Shown one piece after another: positions 8,017-15,869 of a stretch of DNA of 22,737 nt. A model generated the notes under the pieces. The model had not been told where the DNA came from. It saw only the letters and a list, made by a program, of their open reading frames with translations, and made no database searches. The DNA is from Bacteroidales bacterium UBA5266 (lineage in GTDB: Bacteria > Bacteroidota > Bacteroidia > Bacteroidales > WCHB1-69): NCBI GenBank assembly GCA_002411545.1, contig DHTG01000074.1, positions 1 through 22,737 on the forward strand, written 5' to 3'. Position 1 is the first letter of the stretch; every line of letters starts with the position of its first letter. The translations under genes were made by a program, and so were the position numbers.

Positions 8017-9843
8017 ATGAATTTCAAACATACATATAGCAATCGCAAATGGGTTATCTTCTCTTTTATAATTAGCATTTTTTTTATTTATATTATTCGC
8101 TTACTTTTTCTACAAGTATTCGATGATCAATGGGACTTAAAAGCGAAAGGTAATGCCTTACGTTACCTTACTGACTACCCTCCCAGAGGACTTATCTATG
8201 ATAGAAATGGCGAACTATTGGTAAGCAATGCAATATCTTATGACTTAATGGTTATTCCTCGTAAAGTAAAACTTACGGATAGTCTCATGAACGAATTGTG
8301 TACAATACTATCCATTACTCCTGATGATTTTATGCATCGATTTAACAAAGCCAAAGCATATTCTCCCTATGTAGCATCGATTTTTGACCGACAAATTAGC
8401 GATGAAACACATGGTTATATTGAAGAACGTTTGCATCGGTTGCAAGGTTTTTATGTCCAACCTCGAACTTTACGTAAATATTTAACTTCTGCAGCAGCGC
8501 ATTCTTTAGGATATATAGGAGAAGTAAATTACCCTGAAATGGAAAAAAATCCCTATTATAAAATGGGAGACTATATCGGTAAAACCGGTATAGAAAAATC
8601 ATACGAAGAAGAATTGCGAGGTATTAAAGGCTGCCAAATTCTAATGGTCGATAATTTAAATCGCGAAAAAGGTTCTTTTCAAAACGGACGCTTTGATACA
8701 GCTGCCATATCCGGTAAAAGCTTATGGTCTTCATTAGATAAAGATTTGCAAGAATATGGTGAAACATTAATGCAAGGGAAAAGAGGAAGTATTGTTGCTA
8801 TAGAACCTTCTTCTGGAGAGATCTTATGTCTTGTTACTTCCCCTTCTTATAAGCCGGAACTTTTAGTTGGGCGTGAAAGAGGAAGGAATTACCGTAAACT
8901 TGAACAAGACACTTTCAACAAACCTTTGTTTAACAGAGCTTTAATGGCTCAATATCCTCCTGGATCAACCTTTAAACTCGTCAATGCTTTGATTGGACAG
9001 CAAGAAGGAGTAATTGATCGCAACACACGTTACAGTTGCCATATGGGTTTTGCTTATGGAAACAGAGTCTTAGGTTGCCATGCACATGCTTCTCCGGCAG
9101 ATTTGGTTTTTTCTATACAAACCTCTTGCAATGCTTATTATTGCCGAACTTTAAAAGCTATTTTAGAAAATCGTATAGTTTATAAAACCACAAAAGAAGC
9201 TTATGATGCTTGGCATAAAAAAGTGTTGAGTTTAGGATTCGGCCAAAAATTCAATTCCGATTTACCCTATGAACTTAAAGGGAATATTCCTAAATCTGAA
9301 TATTATGACCGATATTACGGATTAAATCGTTGGAAAGCAACAACCATCATTTCTATTGCTATCGGACAAGGAGAAATTCTTGCTACTCCCGTACAATTAG
9401 CGAATTTGGTAGCCATTATTGCTAACAAAGGATATTATTATACTCCTCATATTGTCAAAGCAATAGGACATAAAGACTCCCTTAATACTCGTTTTCTTGA
9501 AAAACACTATGTAGATGTTGAGGAAAAGTATTTTTTCCCGATTATAGAAGGCATGGAAAAAGCCGCTACAGCGGGTACTGTACGCAGTGCAGCAGTTCCA
9601 GGTATACGAATAGGCGGAAAAACAGGAACCGCACAAAACCCTCATGGGAAAGATCATTCTATTCTAGTATGTTACGCTCCTATTGATCAACCAAAAATTG
9701 CAATTTCTGTTATTGTTGAAAATGCCGGTTTTGGAGCTACCTGGGCAGGTCCTATCGCTAGCTTAATGATTGAAAAGTATTTAAATGATTCGATCGAACG
9801 AAAAGATTTAGAATCACGTATCATTAATTCTATTCTCTATTAA
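8017..9843 (+). CDS. mrdA: Penicillin-binding protein 2 (transpeptidase)
   Basis: This class B PBP crosslinks peptidoglycan during side-wall elongation as the partner of RodA. The 608-residue protein has a short cytoplasmic start, one membrane helix at about 12-34, the PBP dimer domain (with PPRGLIYDRNGELL near 55-68), and then the transpeptidase domain. The catalytic triad motifs are present: STFK with nucleophile Ser317, SCN at 370-372, and KTG at 535-537. A YIGKTGIE segment near 186-193 is typical of PBP2. The rodA gene follows 3 bases after the stop, a common pairing. Bacteroidetes usually carry mreBCD upstream, but here the preceding genes are a prenyltransferase and tonB. Confidence 0.96.
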   Translation: MNFKHTYSNRKWVIFSFIISIFFIYIIRLLFLQVFDDQWDLKAKGNALRYLTDYPPRGLIYDRNGELLVSNAISYDLMVIPRKVKLTDSLMNELCTILSITPDDFMHRFNKAKAYSPYVASIFDRQISDETHGYIEERLHRLQGFYVQPRTLRKYLTSAAAHSLGYIGEVNYPEMEKNPYYKMGDYIGKTGIEKSYEEELRGIKGCQILMVDNLNREKGSFQNGRFDTAAISGKSLWSSLDKDLQEYGETLMQGKRGSIVAIEPSSGEILCLVTSPSYKPELLVGRERGRNYRKLEQDTFNKPLFNRALMAQYPPGSTFKLVNALIGQQEGVIDRNTRYSCHMGFAYGNRVLGCHAHASPADLVFSIQTSCNAYYCRTLKAILENRIVYKTTKEAYDAWHKKVLSLGFGQKFNSDLPYELKGNIPKSEYYDRYYGLNRWKATTIISIAIGQGEILATPVQLANLVAIIANKGYYYTPHIVKAIGHKDSLNTRFLEKHYVDVEEKYFFPIIEGMEKAATAGTVRSAAVPGIRIGGKTGTAQNPHGKDHSILVCYAPIDQPKIAISVIVENAGFGATWAGPIASLMIEKYLNDSIERKDLESRIINSILY

Positions 9844-9846
9844 AAC

Positions 9847-11094
9847 ATGATTAAAACAACACATAAAAATATTGATTGGCTATTAATTTTATTGAGTGTT
9901 GCTCTTATTGCCATAGGATGGATTAACATCTATTCCACAACTGCCAATGATTTTACTTCCTTTAACTTCCAAGCGAATTACGGTAAGCAACTCATTTGGA
10001 TTGGCAGTGCCATTATACTAGCCTTATTTACTATGGTTATCAATTATCGCTTTTACCCAAGCTTTGCCACCCCTATTTACATAATATTTACTCTTTTGTT
10101 ACTGACGGTTCTTTTTATTGGCAATACTACCAAAGGAGCAACTTCATGGTTTGGAATCGGAAATATTGGTATTCAACCAGCTGAATTTGCAAAATATGCC
10201 ACATGCCTCTTATTGGCTCGCTATGTTTCCGACAAAGATTGCGATCTTACAAAAAGTAAACATCTATTCATTGCCTTGATTATTATTATCATTCCTATGA
10301 TTTTTATACTATTACAAAATGATACAGGTTCAGCACTTCCGTTTTTATTTTTAATTTTCGCTTTGTTTAGGGAAGGACTTAAATCATGGATTTTAATAAG
10401 CGGATTTACTGCTATCATCTTGTTCGTTCTACTTGTATTTCTTAATCAATGGATAGTCGTGGGAATAGTCAGCGTGATTCTTTTCACTATATTATGGTTA
10501 TTCCGAAAAATAAAACGAAATTATCCGGGGGTTTTACTTATCTATGCTCTAATCATTGTGTATATTTTTTCCATCGAAACCGTATATAATAAAGTTTTAA
10601 AAGATTATCAACGTGCTCGCATAGAAACTTTATTTGGGAAAATTGAGGATGCCAAAGGGATAGATTACAATGTCATACAATCAAAAATCGCCATAGGTTC
10701 AGGTGGTTTTTTTGGAAAAGGATTTAGAAACGGTACGCAAACTACTCTAAATTTTGTCCCGGAACAAAGCACCGATTTTATTTTTTGTACCATAGGCGAA
10801 GAATGGGGATTTGTAGGATCAAGCTTTGTTTTATTACTCTATGCACTGCTTATTTGCCGCATTATTTTACGCGCTGAACAACAAAGAGAGGCTTTTGTAA
10901 GAGTGTATGGCTATTGTATTGCATTTATATTTTTTGCTCATTTCACCATTAATATCGGAATGACTATCGGACTTATGCCGGTAATTGGTATTCCTCTCCC
11001 ATTCTTGAGTTATGGAGGTTCTTCTTTATTAGCATATACTCTTATGTTATTTACCTTTTTGAACCTCGATGCTAAAACAAATCATTGGACTTAA
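9847..11094 (+). CDS. rodA: RodA peptidoglycan glycosyltransferase
   Basis: This SEDS-family polytopic membrane protein polymerises lipid II glycan strands in the elongasome. The 415-residue protein has about ten hydrophobic helices. The family motifs GATSWFGIGNIGIQPAEFAK (near 97-116) and the loop FVPEQSTDFIFCTIGEEWG are present. In that loop Asp310 corresponds to the essential SEDS aspartate. The C-terminal PFLSYGGSS motif is also seen. The middle of the protein is longer and less conserved than in the E. coli protein (about 370 residues), as is usual in Bacteroidetes. It directly follows mrdA and likely ends the operon. No strong terminator is visible in the 159 bases before the tRNA gene. 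Confidence 0.96.
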   Translation: MIKTTHKNIDWLLILLSVALIAIGWINIYSTTANDFTSFNFQANYGKQLIWIGSAIILALFTMVINYRFYPSFATPIYIIFTLLLLTVLFIGNTTKGATSWFGIGNIGIQPAEFAKYATCLLLARYVSDKDCDLTKSKHLFIALIIIIIPMIFILLQNDTGSALPFLFLIFALFREGLKSWILISGFTAIILFVLLVFLNQWIVVGIVSVILFTILWLFRKIKRNYPGVLLIYALIIVYIFSIETVYNKVLKDYQRARIETLFGKIEDAKGIDYNVIQSKIAIGSGGFFGKGFRNGTQTTLNFVPEQSTDFIFCTIGEEWGFVGSSFVLLLYALLICRIILRAEQQREAFVRVYGYCIAFIFFAHFTINIGMTIGLMPVIGIPLPFLSYGGSSLLAYTLMLFTFLNLDAKTNHWT

Positions 11095-11241
11095 TGTAAT
11101 TTGTTTTTTACTTTAATCGATAAAAACATCTTAAGTTCCCTGTTATTTAGATGAAATTTCACAAATAACTATATCTATTATCCACACATTCAATATATAA
11201 ATAAATTTCAAACATAGCAAAAATACAAAGGATTTTTTTAG

Positions 11242-11249
11242 TACTTTTG
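11242..11249 (+). promoter_or_regulatory. -7 box TACTTTTG of tRNA-Ser
   Basis: This is an exact TAnnTTTG match, extended to TACTTTTGCA, ending 4 bases before the first base of the mature tRNA. Transcription should therefore begin at or within a few bases of the mature 5' end. No clear -33 element is seen. Confidence 0.65.
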
Positions 11250-11253
11250 CAGT

Positions 11254-11338
11254 GGAGAAATGGCAGAGTGGTCGATTGCGGCGGTCTTGAAAACCGTTGA
11301 TCTTCACGGATCCGGGGGTTCGAATCCCTCTTTCTCCG
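11254..11338 (+). tRNA. tRNA-Ser (anticodon UGA)
   Basis: This is an 85-base class II tRNA. The acceptor stem GGAGAAA pairs with TTTCTCC at 11331-11337, with discriminator G. The anticodon stem GCGGT/ACCGT encloses the loop CTTGAAA with anticodon TGA at 11288-11290. A long variable arm closed by GATC/GATC, as expected for serine, and a T loop TTCGAAT are present. The 3' CCA is not encoded. Confidence 0.96.
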
Positions 11339-11430
11339 CAACCTTCCTTACTAATTTACCAAACGTTTATTCTTAAAAATGAATTTTAATGATAATGAAT
11401 TTATTCCTGTTTAACTATTATTATTTTATA

Positions 11431-11438
11431 TAAATTTG
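11431..11438 (+). promoter_or_regulatory. -7 box TAAATTTG of the response regulator
   Basis: TAAATTTGCA fits TAnnTTTG with the GCA extension seen at other promoters in this window. It ends 20 bases before the response regulator ATG, so the leader would be about 15 bases. No clear -33 element is visible. Confidence 0.5.
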
Positions 11439-11458
11439 CATGCTCAAATAAAAACTCA

Positions 11459-12151
11459 ATGTTAAATAATACAATTAATATTCTTTTAGTGGATGATGAA
11501 ATTGACATTTTAGAATTCATCCGATATAATCTACAAAAAGAAGGATTTAATGTCTATACGGCAAACGATGGGAAAAAAGCTATTAGTAAAGCATTAGAAA
11601 TCAAACCTCATTTAATCCTTTTAGATGTTATGATGCCCGAAATGGATGGTATTGAAACTTGTATAGAATTGAAAAAACATAAGGAATTAGAACAAACAAT
11701 CATAGCATTTTTATCTGCTCGATCGGAAGATTATTCCCAAATTAGCGGATTAGATTCTGGAGCAGATGATTACATAACTAAACCCATACGTCCTAAAGTA
11801 TTGATATCAAAAGTAAATTCATTATTACGCCGTTTCACCGATCTTACATCTTCCGAACAAAATCTCAATATTTTAAAATTAAATAATTTAATTATTGATA
11901 AAGAAAAATATGTAGTGATTAAGGATGGAACGAGTTATTTTCTTCCACCTAAAGAATTTGAAATTCTTTATTTATTAGCCTCAAAAAGCAATAAAGTAAT
12001 CCGACGCGAAGAAATTTACACAAGTATATGGGGTAATAACATCTATGTTGGCGATCGTACCATTGACGTTCATATTCGAAGATTACGCAAACGAACCGGC
12101 ATAGAAAACATAAAGACGGTAAAAGGTGTAGGTTATAAATACGAAGAATAA
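11459..12151 (+). CDS. OmpR/PhoB-type response regulator
   Basis: This two-component transcription factor has 230 residues. The receiver domain (about 5-120) has the acidic pair Asp12-Asp13, phosphoacceptor Asp56 in LLDVMMPEMDG, Ser86 at the switch position, and Lys108 in the YITKP motif. The C-terminal winged helix (about 135-228) contains the PKEFEILYLLA and DRTIDVHIRRLRKR segments typical of OmpR family DNA-binding domains. It resembles the RprY-like regulators of Bacteroidetes. No sensor kinase is next to it: a tRNA gene lies upstream and RNase P RNA, convergent, lies downstream. It is therefore an orphan by position. Its stop codon overlaps the U-tract end of rnpB on the other strand. 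Confidence 0.93.
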   Translation: MLNNTINILLVDDEIDILEFIRYNLQKEGFNVYTANDGKKAISKALEIKPHLILLDVMMPEMDGIETCIELKKHKELEQTIIAFLSARSEDYSQISGLDSGADDYITKPIRPKVLISKVNSLLRRFTDLTSSEQNLNILKLNNLIIDKEKYVVIKDGTSYFLPPKEFEILYLLASKSNKVIRREEIYTSIWGNNIYVGDRTIDVHIRRLRKRTGIENIKTVKGVGYKYEE

Positions 12152-12154
12152 AAA

Positions 12155-12517
12155 AACAGCAATTCTATAAGCCGGATTCTGTATTTTGATTACTCAAAAC
12201 TTCTGTCATTTATCTAGGATGTTTATCACTAAACACCTCAAGCGACCTACCCTCCGAGATTGGGCGAGCAACCCTTTAGCCTCGGTCTACATGGTCTTAC
12301 AACCCATAAGGTTTGCCCCTATAAACAGTCACCTGTTTATAGCGTGAGCCCTTACCTCACGTTTTCACCCTTACCTTTTGCAAGGCGGTTATTTTCTGTG
12401 GCACTATCTGTACTTGTTTTCACAAGCCCTTCCCGTTAGGAAGTATGGTGCTCTATGTTGTCCGGACTTTCCTCTGTATGAATCTTATCCATACAGCGAC
12501 AGAACGAATTGCTGTTT
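12155..12517 (-). ncRNA. rnpB: RNase P RNA, bacterial class A
   Basis: This is the catalytic RNA of RNase P, which trims the 5' leaders of tRNAs. Read on the minus strand it has the conserved 5' block GAGGAAAGTCCGGAC and the 3' block ACAGAATCCGGCTTAT. The central GGGTAAGGGTGAAA-like element and GAGGGTAGGTCG are also present. The ends form helix P1: a perfect 14-base inverted repeat (12152-12165 with 12506-12519), followed on the minus strand by a U7 tract that can act as terminator. The exact ends are estimates within a few bases. The 5' strand of P1 starts at the yciO stop codon (12518-12520), leaving no intergenic space. No good -7 box was seen in the end of yciO, only a degenerate TAGATTAA at 12518-12525. 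Confidence 0.96.
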
Positions 12518-13135
12518 TTAATCTAAAAAAGAAACATCCCCTTTGCCTTCACGTATAATCGAAATATCATCGTTGATACAACGAATCACCGTAGAAGGTA
12601 CGTAATCACCGGCTCCTCCATCTATAACAATATCAACCAAAGATTGATATTGTTCATATATTAGCTCAGGTTCTGTATAATACTCCAAAAAATCATCTTT
12701 GATTTTTAAAGATGCATTTAAAATGGGATGCCCTAGTTTTCCAACGATCGAACGAGCTATATTATTATCGGGCACCCTTATTCCTACTGTCTTCTTTTTT
12801 TGGATAAATTTCGGCACATTGCTGTTTGCTTCTAAAACAAATGTATAAGGTCCAGGCAATAAATTTTTCATTAATTTAAACACTACATTCGATAATGGAA
12901 GTGTATAATCCGATAAGTTTTTTAGATCGTAACAAATAAAAGAAAAATTTGATTTTTCTCTTTTTTTACCGGTTATGGCACATAAATGGTCTAAAGCTTT
13001 GGTATTATATAAATCACATCCAATTCCGTAAATTGTATCCGTAGGGTAAATAATCACACCTCCATCATTCAAACATTCTACCACTTGATTGACTAAACGT
13101 TCATTAGGATTATTTTCATACAGTTTTAAAAGCAT
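12518..13135 (-). CDS. Sua5/YciO/YrdC family protein, YciO subfamily
   Basis: The 205-residue protein has the YrdC-like double-stranded RNA-binding fold associated with threonylcarbamoyl-AMP synthesis, the first step of the t6A37 tRNA modification. The motifs PTDTIYGIG (31-39), TGKKREKSNF (55-64), LLPGPYTFVLEA, VGIRVPDN and PSTVIRC are visible, and the end REGKGDVSFLD resembles the E. coli YciO terminus. The overall pattern fits YciO better than TsaC (YrdC). YciO is less well understood and its physiological role may differ. The start is chosen because MLLKLYENNPNER is a typical family beginning. The gene sits between SRP RNA (20-base gap) and RNase P RNA (no gap) on the same strand. I see no promoter of its own. 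Confidence 0.9.
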   Translation of the reverse strand: MLLKLYENNPNERLVNQVVECLNDGGVIIYPTDTIYGIGCDLYNTKALDHLCAITGKKREKSNFSFICYDLKNLSDYTLPLSNVVFKLMKNLLPGPYTFVLEANSNVPKFIQKKKTVGIRVPDNNIARSIVGKLGHPILNASLKIKDDFLEYYTEPELIYEQYQSLVDIVIDGGAGDYVPSTVIRCINDDISIIREGKGDVSFLD

Positions 13136-13155
13136 ATATCTTTTTTTAAAAAAAA

Positions 13156-13252
13156 GGGTAAGCTACTTATATCGCATCGCTCAACCATCTTACCCTTGCT
13201 ATCTTCCAATCCTGGGGGAGTTCAACAGGAGCAGATCGTATAAGACTTACCC
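13156..13252 (-). ncRNA. ffs: Signal recognition particle RNA (4.5S type)
   Basis: This small bacterial SRP RNA scaffolds Ffh. On the minus strand GGGTAAG (13252-13246) pairs with CTTACCC (13162-13156) to close the rod. The Ffh-binding domain is present: GTTGAACTCCCCCAGG, then a GGAA tetraloop (complement of 13204-13207), then AGCAAGGG. The stem under the tetraloop is A-U, U-A and U-G, where E. coli has U-A, C-G and C-G, so base pairing is kept with AT-rich pairs. A U8 run at 13155-13148 directly follows the closing stem and acts as an intrinsic terminator. A T7A8 plus-strand tract fills the gap to yciO. The ends are estimated from pairing and promoter position. Confidence 0.93.
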
Positions 13253-13257
13253 AGCTG

Positions 13258-13265
13258 CAAAAGTA
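13258..13265 (-). promoter_or_regulatory. -7 box TACTTTTG of SRP RNA
   Basis: The minus strand reads TACTTTTGCA, matching TAnnTTTG, and ends 5 bases before the closing stem of the SRP RNA. A TTTG 15 bases upstream (complement of 13281-13284) may serve as a slightly close -33 element. It may also supply transcription for the downstream yciO and rnpB. Confidence 0.65.
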
Positions 13266-13415
13266 TAATTTTTTTTGAAACAAAAGTTCTTCAATACTGA
13301 ATTGATTCATTATTTTTAAAATAGTCCTGTTTTATTCATCAAAGGTGTCATTTTTATTTCATCCAATGAATTGAACTTTATATTTTATTTATTTCAGTGA
13401 TCGAATATCTCCTTT

Positions 13416-14582
13416 TTATCGTTCAGATATATTTTCATTCAGTATTTCGAGAATGGATTCACATATATAGCGAGCAGCTTGCCCCTTACCAAATACCGGT
13501 GGAAAATTAAGAGGTGGATGTTGCACAAAATAATGATATGTTTGTGCGATTGCATCGGCCTTCGTATCGCATAACAAACCACATTTGTTGTGCAACAATT
13601 CAATCCATTCGGTTTCAGATCGGAGAATGATACAAGGTTTTTGAAAAAAATAAGCCTCCTTTTGCACACCTCCTGAATCGGTAATAATCAAACTTGCACG
13701 TTTTTCGACATACAACATCTCTAAAAAGGAAAGGGGTTCCACACAATGTATGTATGGATGATTGGAGAATGTCTGATAGATTTCTTGAGGCAAAAGAATA
13801 GTGAACATCTTGCGTGTACGTGGATGCACAGGGAACAATATGTTTATTTTTTTTTCTGCAATTTTCAACAAACCTTCTACAAAACCCTGCAAATGCTCCT
13901 TACTATCGGTGTTATGTTGACGATGAAAAGTAGTAAGGATAAATAATTCCTTCGTATGTTGTAAGAAAGATCGTAAAGCGAGAGTATCTATCGATATTTT
14001 TTCAGCATAATATAAAGCATTGTCATACATCAAATCACCGCTAAACATTATTTTTTTATTGCTTTTATGATAAGGTTTACTTCTGTTTAGCGAAACACCT
14101 TCTTTTTGCAGATTATTCATCGCCGTTTGGGTAGCACAATATAAATAAGTAGCAAGCTTATCGGTCTCGACACGTACAACTTCTTCGGGCATAGTTTGAT
14201 CATAGGAACGCATCCCAGCCTCAATATGTGCCAAAGCTATGTTACAATGATCGGCAGCCAAAGCACCGGCTAAAGTAGAATAAGTATCTCCATATACTAT
14301 TACCAAATCCGGTTTTTCTTGCTGTAAAATTTGTTCAATGCTACACACAGCTTTCCTCATAGGAAAAGTGCCTTGGTTTGTATGAAGGCTTAAATGATAA
14401 GCCGGCACATCGATTTGCAATTCGTTAAAAAACACTTCCGACATGTTTTTATCGTAATGTTGACCTGTATGTATAATCTTATGATCCAATTTCGTAGAAA
14501 AATATCTGTTAACAACTCTAGCAAATGCAGCAAGTTTGATGAATTGAGGCCTGGCTCCTATAATGGAAACTATTTTTAACAT
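13416..14582 (-). CDS. wecB: UDP-N-acetylglucosamine 2-epimerase (non-hydrolysing)
   Basis: This cytoplasmic enzyme converts UDP-GlcNAc to UDP-ManNAc for surface polysaccharide synthesis. The 388-residue GT-B fold protein shows the motifs GARPQFIK (9-16), HTGQHYD (38-44), GDTYSTLAGA with Asp99, HIEAGMRS with Glu121, MPEE near 131-134, FHR with His220, and TDSGGVQKEA followed by SETEWIE. The usual PEEINR segment reads PEEVVR, a small departure. It is the last gene of the mlaE-mlaF-cvpA run: its ATG overlaps the cvpA stop codon (TAATG). No other capsule or O-antigen genes are nearby, so the polymer it feeds cannot be told from this window. Confidence 0.93.
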   Translation of the reverse strand: MLKIVSIIGARPQFIKLAAFARVVNRYFSTKLDHKIIHTGQHYDKNMSEVFFNELQIDVPAYHLSLHTNQGTFPMRKAVCSIEQILQQEKPDLVIVYGDTYSTLAGALAADHCNIALAHIEAGMRSYDQTMPEEVVRVETDKLATYLYCATQTAMNNLQKEGVSLNRSKPYHKSNKKIMFSGDLMYDNALYYAEKISIDTLALRSFLQHTKELFILTTFHRQHNTDSKEHLQGFVEGLLKIAEKKINILFPVHPRTRKMFTILLPQEIYQTFSNHPYIHCVEPLSFLEMLYVEKRASLIITDSGGVQKEAYFFQKPCIILRSETEWIELLHNKCGLLCDTKADAIAQTYHYFVQHPPLNFPPVFGKGQAARYICESILEILNENISER

Positions 14583-15118
14583 TAGGGTTGTAGATTTTGT
14601 AAACTGTCAGATGATGAATCGATATGCTTATCTGTAATAAAACCTTTAGCTTCTTTGACTTTAGGCAATACCCATACCGCAATATTATACGTAGGTTTAT
14701 ACATAATAATATCTTCTTTTGCTTGGGAACTGATTAGTTTTTCATACACATCAACCGAATTTATATAATAAAAAATAATACCGAAAAAAAACATTACTTT
14801 AAAAGCACCAAAAAGTAAACCGGCTATTTTATCGATGATATCAGGTATTATAATTGACATACATGCTTTTAGCATTGTGCCAATTATAAAAATCCCGGCA
14901 ACAATGAGAATAAATGTAACAGCCCAAGCCACTAAATGCATAATTTCGGATTGCTTACCTATAAAACCTTCGATAATGTTAGAAAAAGTAAATGCTCCCC
15001 AAGCACCTATTATAAGAGCAAGAATAGATAACACCTCACACATAAGCCCTTTTTTAATTCCTTTGAAAGCAAACCAAACCATAGCTATAATGATGATAAA
15101 ATCTATAATCTTAAGCAT
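14582..15118 (-). CDS. CvpA family inner-membrane protein
   Basis: The 178-residue protein has the CvpA/colicin V production fold: about four hydrophobic helices (roughly 3-23, 27-47, 62-84 and 98-118), a GIKKGLM segment after the first helix, and a polar C-terminus. The molecular function of the family is not well defined. It has been linked to envelope stress tolerance and, in E. coli, to colicin V secretion. It lies 2 bases after mlaF and overlaps wecB by one base, so it is in the middle of a tightly packed operon. Its position next to a lipid transporter agrees with an envelope role, which is inference. Confidence 0.85.
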   Translation of the reverse strand: MLKIIDFIIIIAMVWFAFKGIKKGLMCEVLSILALIIGAWGAFTFSNIIEGFIGKQSEIMHLVAWAVTFILIVAGIFIIGTMLKACMSIIIPDIIDKIAGLLFGAFKVMFFFGIIFYYINSVDVYEKLISSQAKEDIIMYKPTYNIAVWVLPKVKEAKGFITDKHIDSSSDSLQNLQP

Positions 15119-15120
15119 AC

Positions 15121-15867
15121 TTACTCTTTACATTGACTGGCAAAACGTGTTGCACGAATAAAATCTTGTAGCTCTTCATTATCAGATTCAAGCACATTTG
15201 TATTACTACCCTTCCACCATAGTTTTCCCTCATAAATAAAGGAAATGGTTTCACCTATTGCCATTACCGAATTCATATCATGAGTATTGACTATCGTTGT
15301 AATATTATATTCATGCGTAATCTCAGAAATCAGTTGATCGATTACCAAGGAAGTTTTTGGATCTAACCCTGAATTAGGTTCATCACAAAACAAATATTTA
15401 GGATTTAAAGCAATGGCTCGGGCAATGGCTACTCTTTTTTTCATTCCTCCACTTAATTGGGAAGGATATAAACTATGTGCATTCCCCAATTGCACTCTAT
15501 CCAAGCAAAAATTTACTCTTTTTATTTTCTCACTATTACTTAAATCAGAAAGCATTATCAAAGGAAATTTCACATTTTCTTCTACGGTCATCGAATCAAA
15601 CAAAGCACCCCCTTGAAACATAACACCCATTTCTTGGCGTATGATTTTTCGTTCGGATTTCGACATTTTCGAAAAATCTCTGTTGTCATATAGTATGCCT
15701 CCTTTATCCACTTCGTACAAACCTATCAAACATTTCATTAATACTGTTTTACCTGAACCGCTTTGTCCTATGATTAAGTTTGTTTTACCAGGTTCAAAAT
15801 GACAAGAGATATCGTGTAAAACTTCTCTATCTTCGAATATCTTATATACGTTTTTTGTTTCTAACAT
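15121..15867 (-). CDS. ABC transporter ATPase, MlaF type
   Basis: This is the ATPase subunit of an MCE-type phospholipid ABC transporter on the cytoplasmic face of the inner membrane. In the 248 residues, Walker A GQSGSGKT is at 34-41, the Q-loop is at Gln85, the signature LSGGM is at 138-142, Walker B YLFCDE is at 158-163, and the switch His196 is in NTHD. EPNSGLDP after Walker B and the GGALFDSMTVEENVKFPL stretch are typical of MlaF. It follows mlaE after 2 bases. MlaB and MlaC homologues are not nearby, and the MlaD-like partner is encoded on the other side of lptD. Confidence 0.93.
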   Translation of the reverse strand: MLETKNVYKIFEDREVLHDISCHFEPGKTNLIIGQSGSGKTVLMKCLIGLYEVDKGGILYDNRDFSKMSKSERKIIRQEMGVMFQGGALFDSMTVEENVKFPLIMLSDLSNSEKIKRVNFCLDRVQLGNAHSLYPSQLSGGMKKRVAIARAIALNPKYLFCDEPNSGLDPKTSLVIDQLISEITHEYNITTIVNTHDMNSVMAIGETISFIYEGKLWWKGSNTNVLESDNEELQDFIRATRFASQCKE

Positions 15868-15869
15868 GA

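Noticed and set aside
11159..11341. Open frame on the minus strand across the tRNA gene
   Set aside because: It is antisense to tRNA-Ser and resembles the common spurious peptide translated from tRNA genes (NPRIREDQRF-like).
12155..12517. Region of 360 bases between two protein genes that might hide a small protein gene
   Set aside because: The conserved blocks and P1 pairing show it is RNase P RNA.
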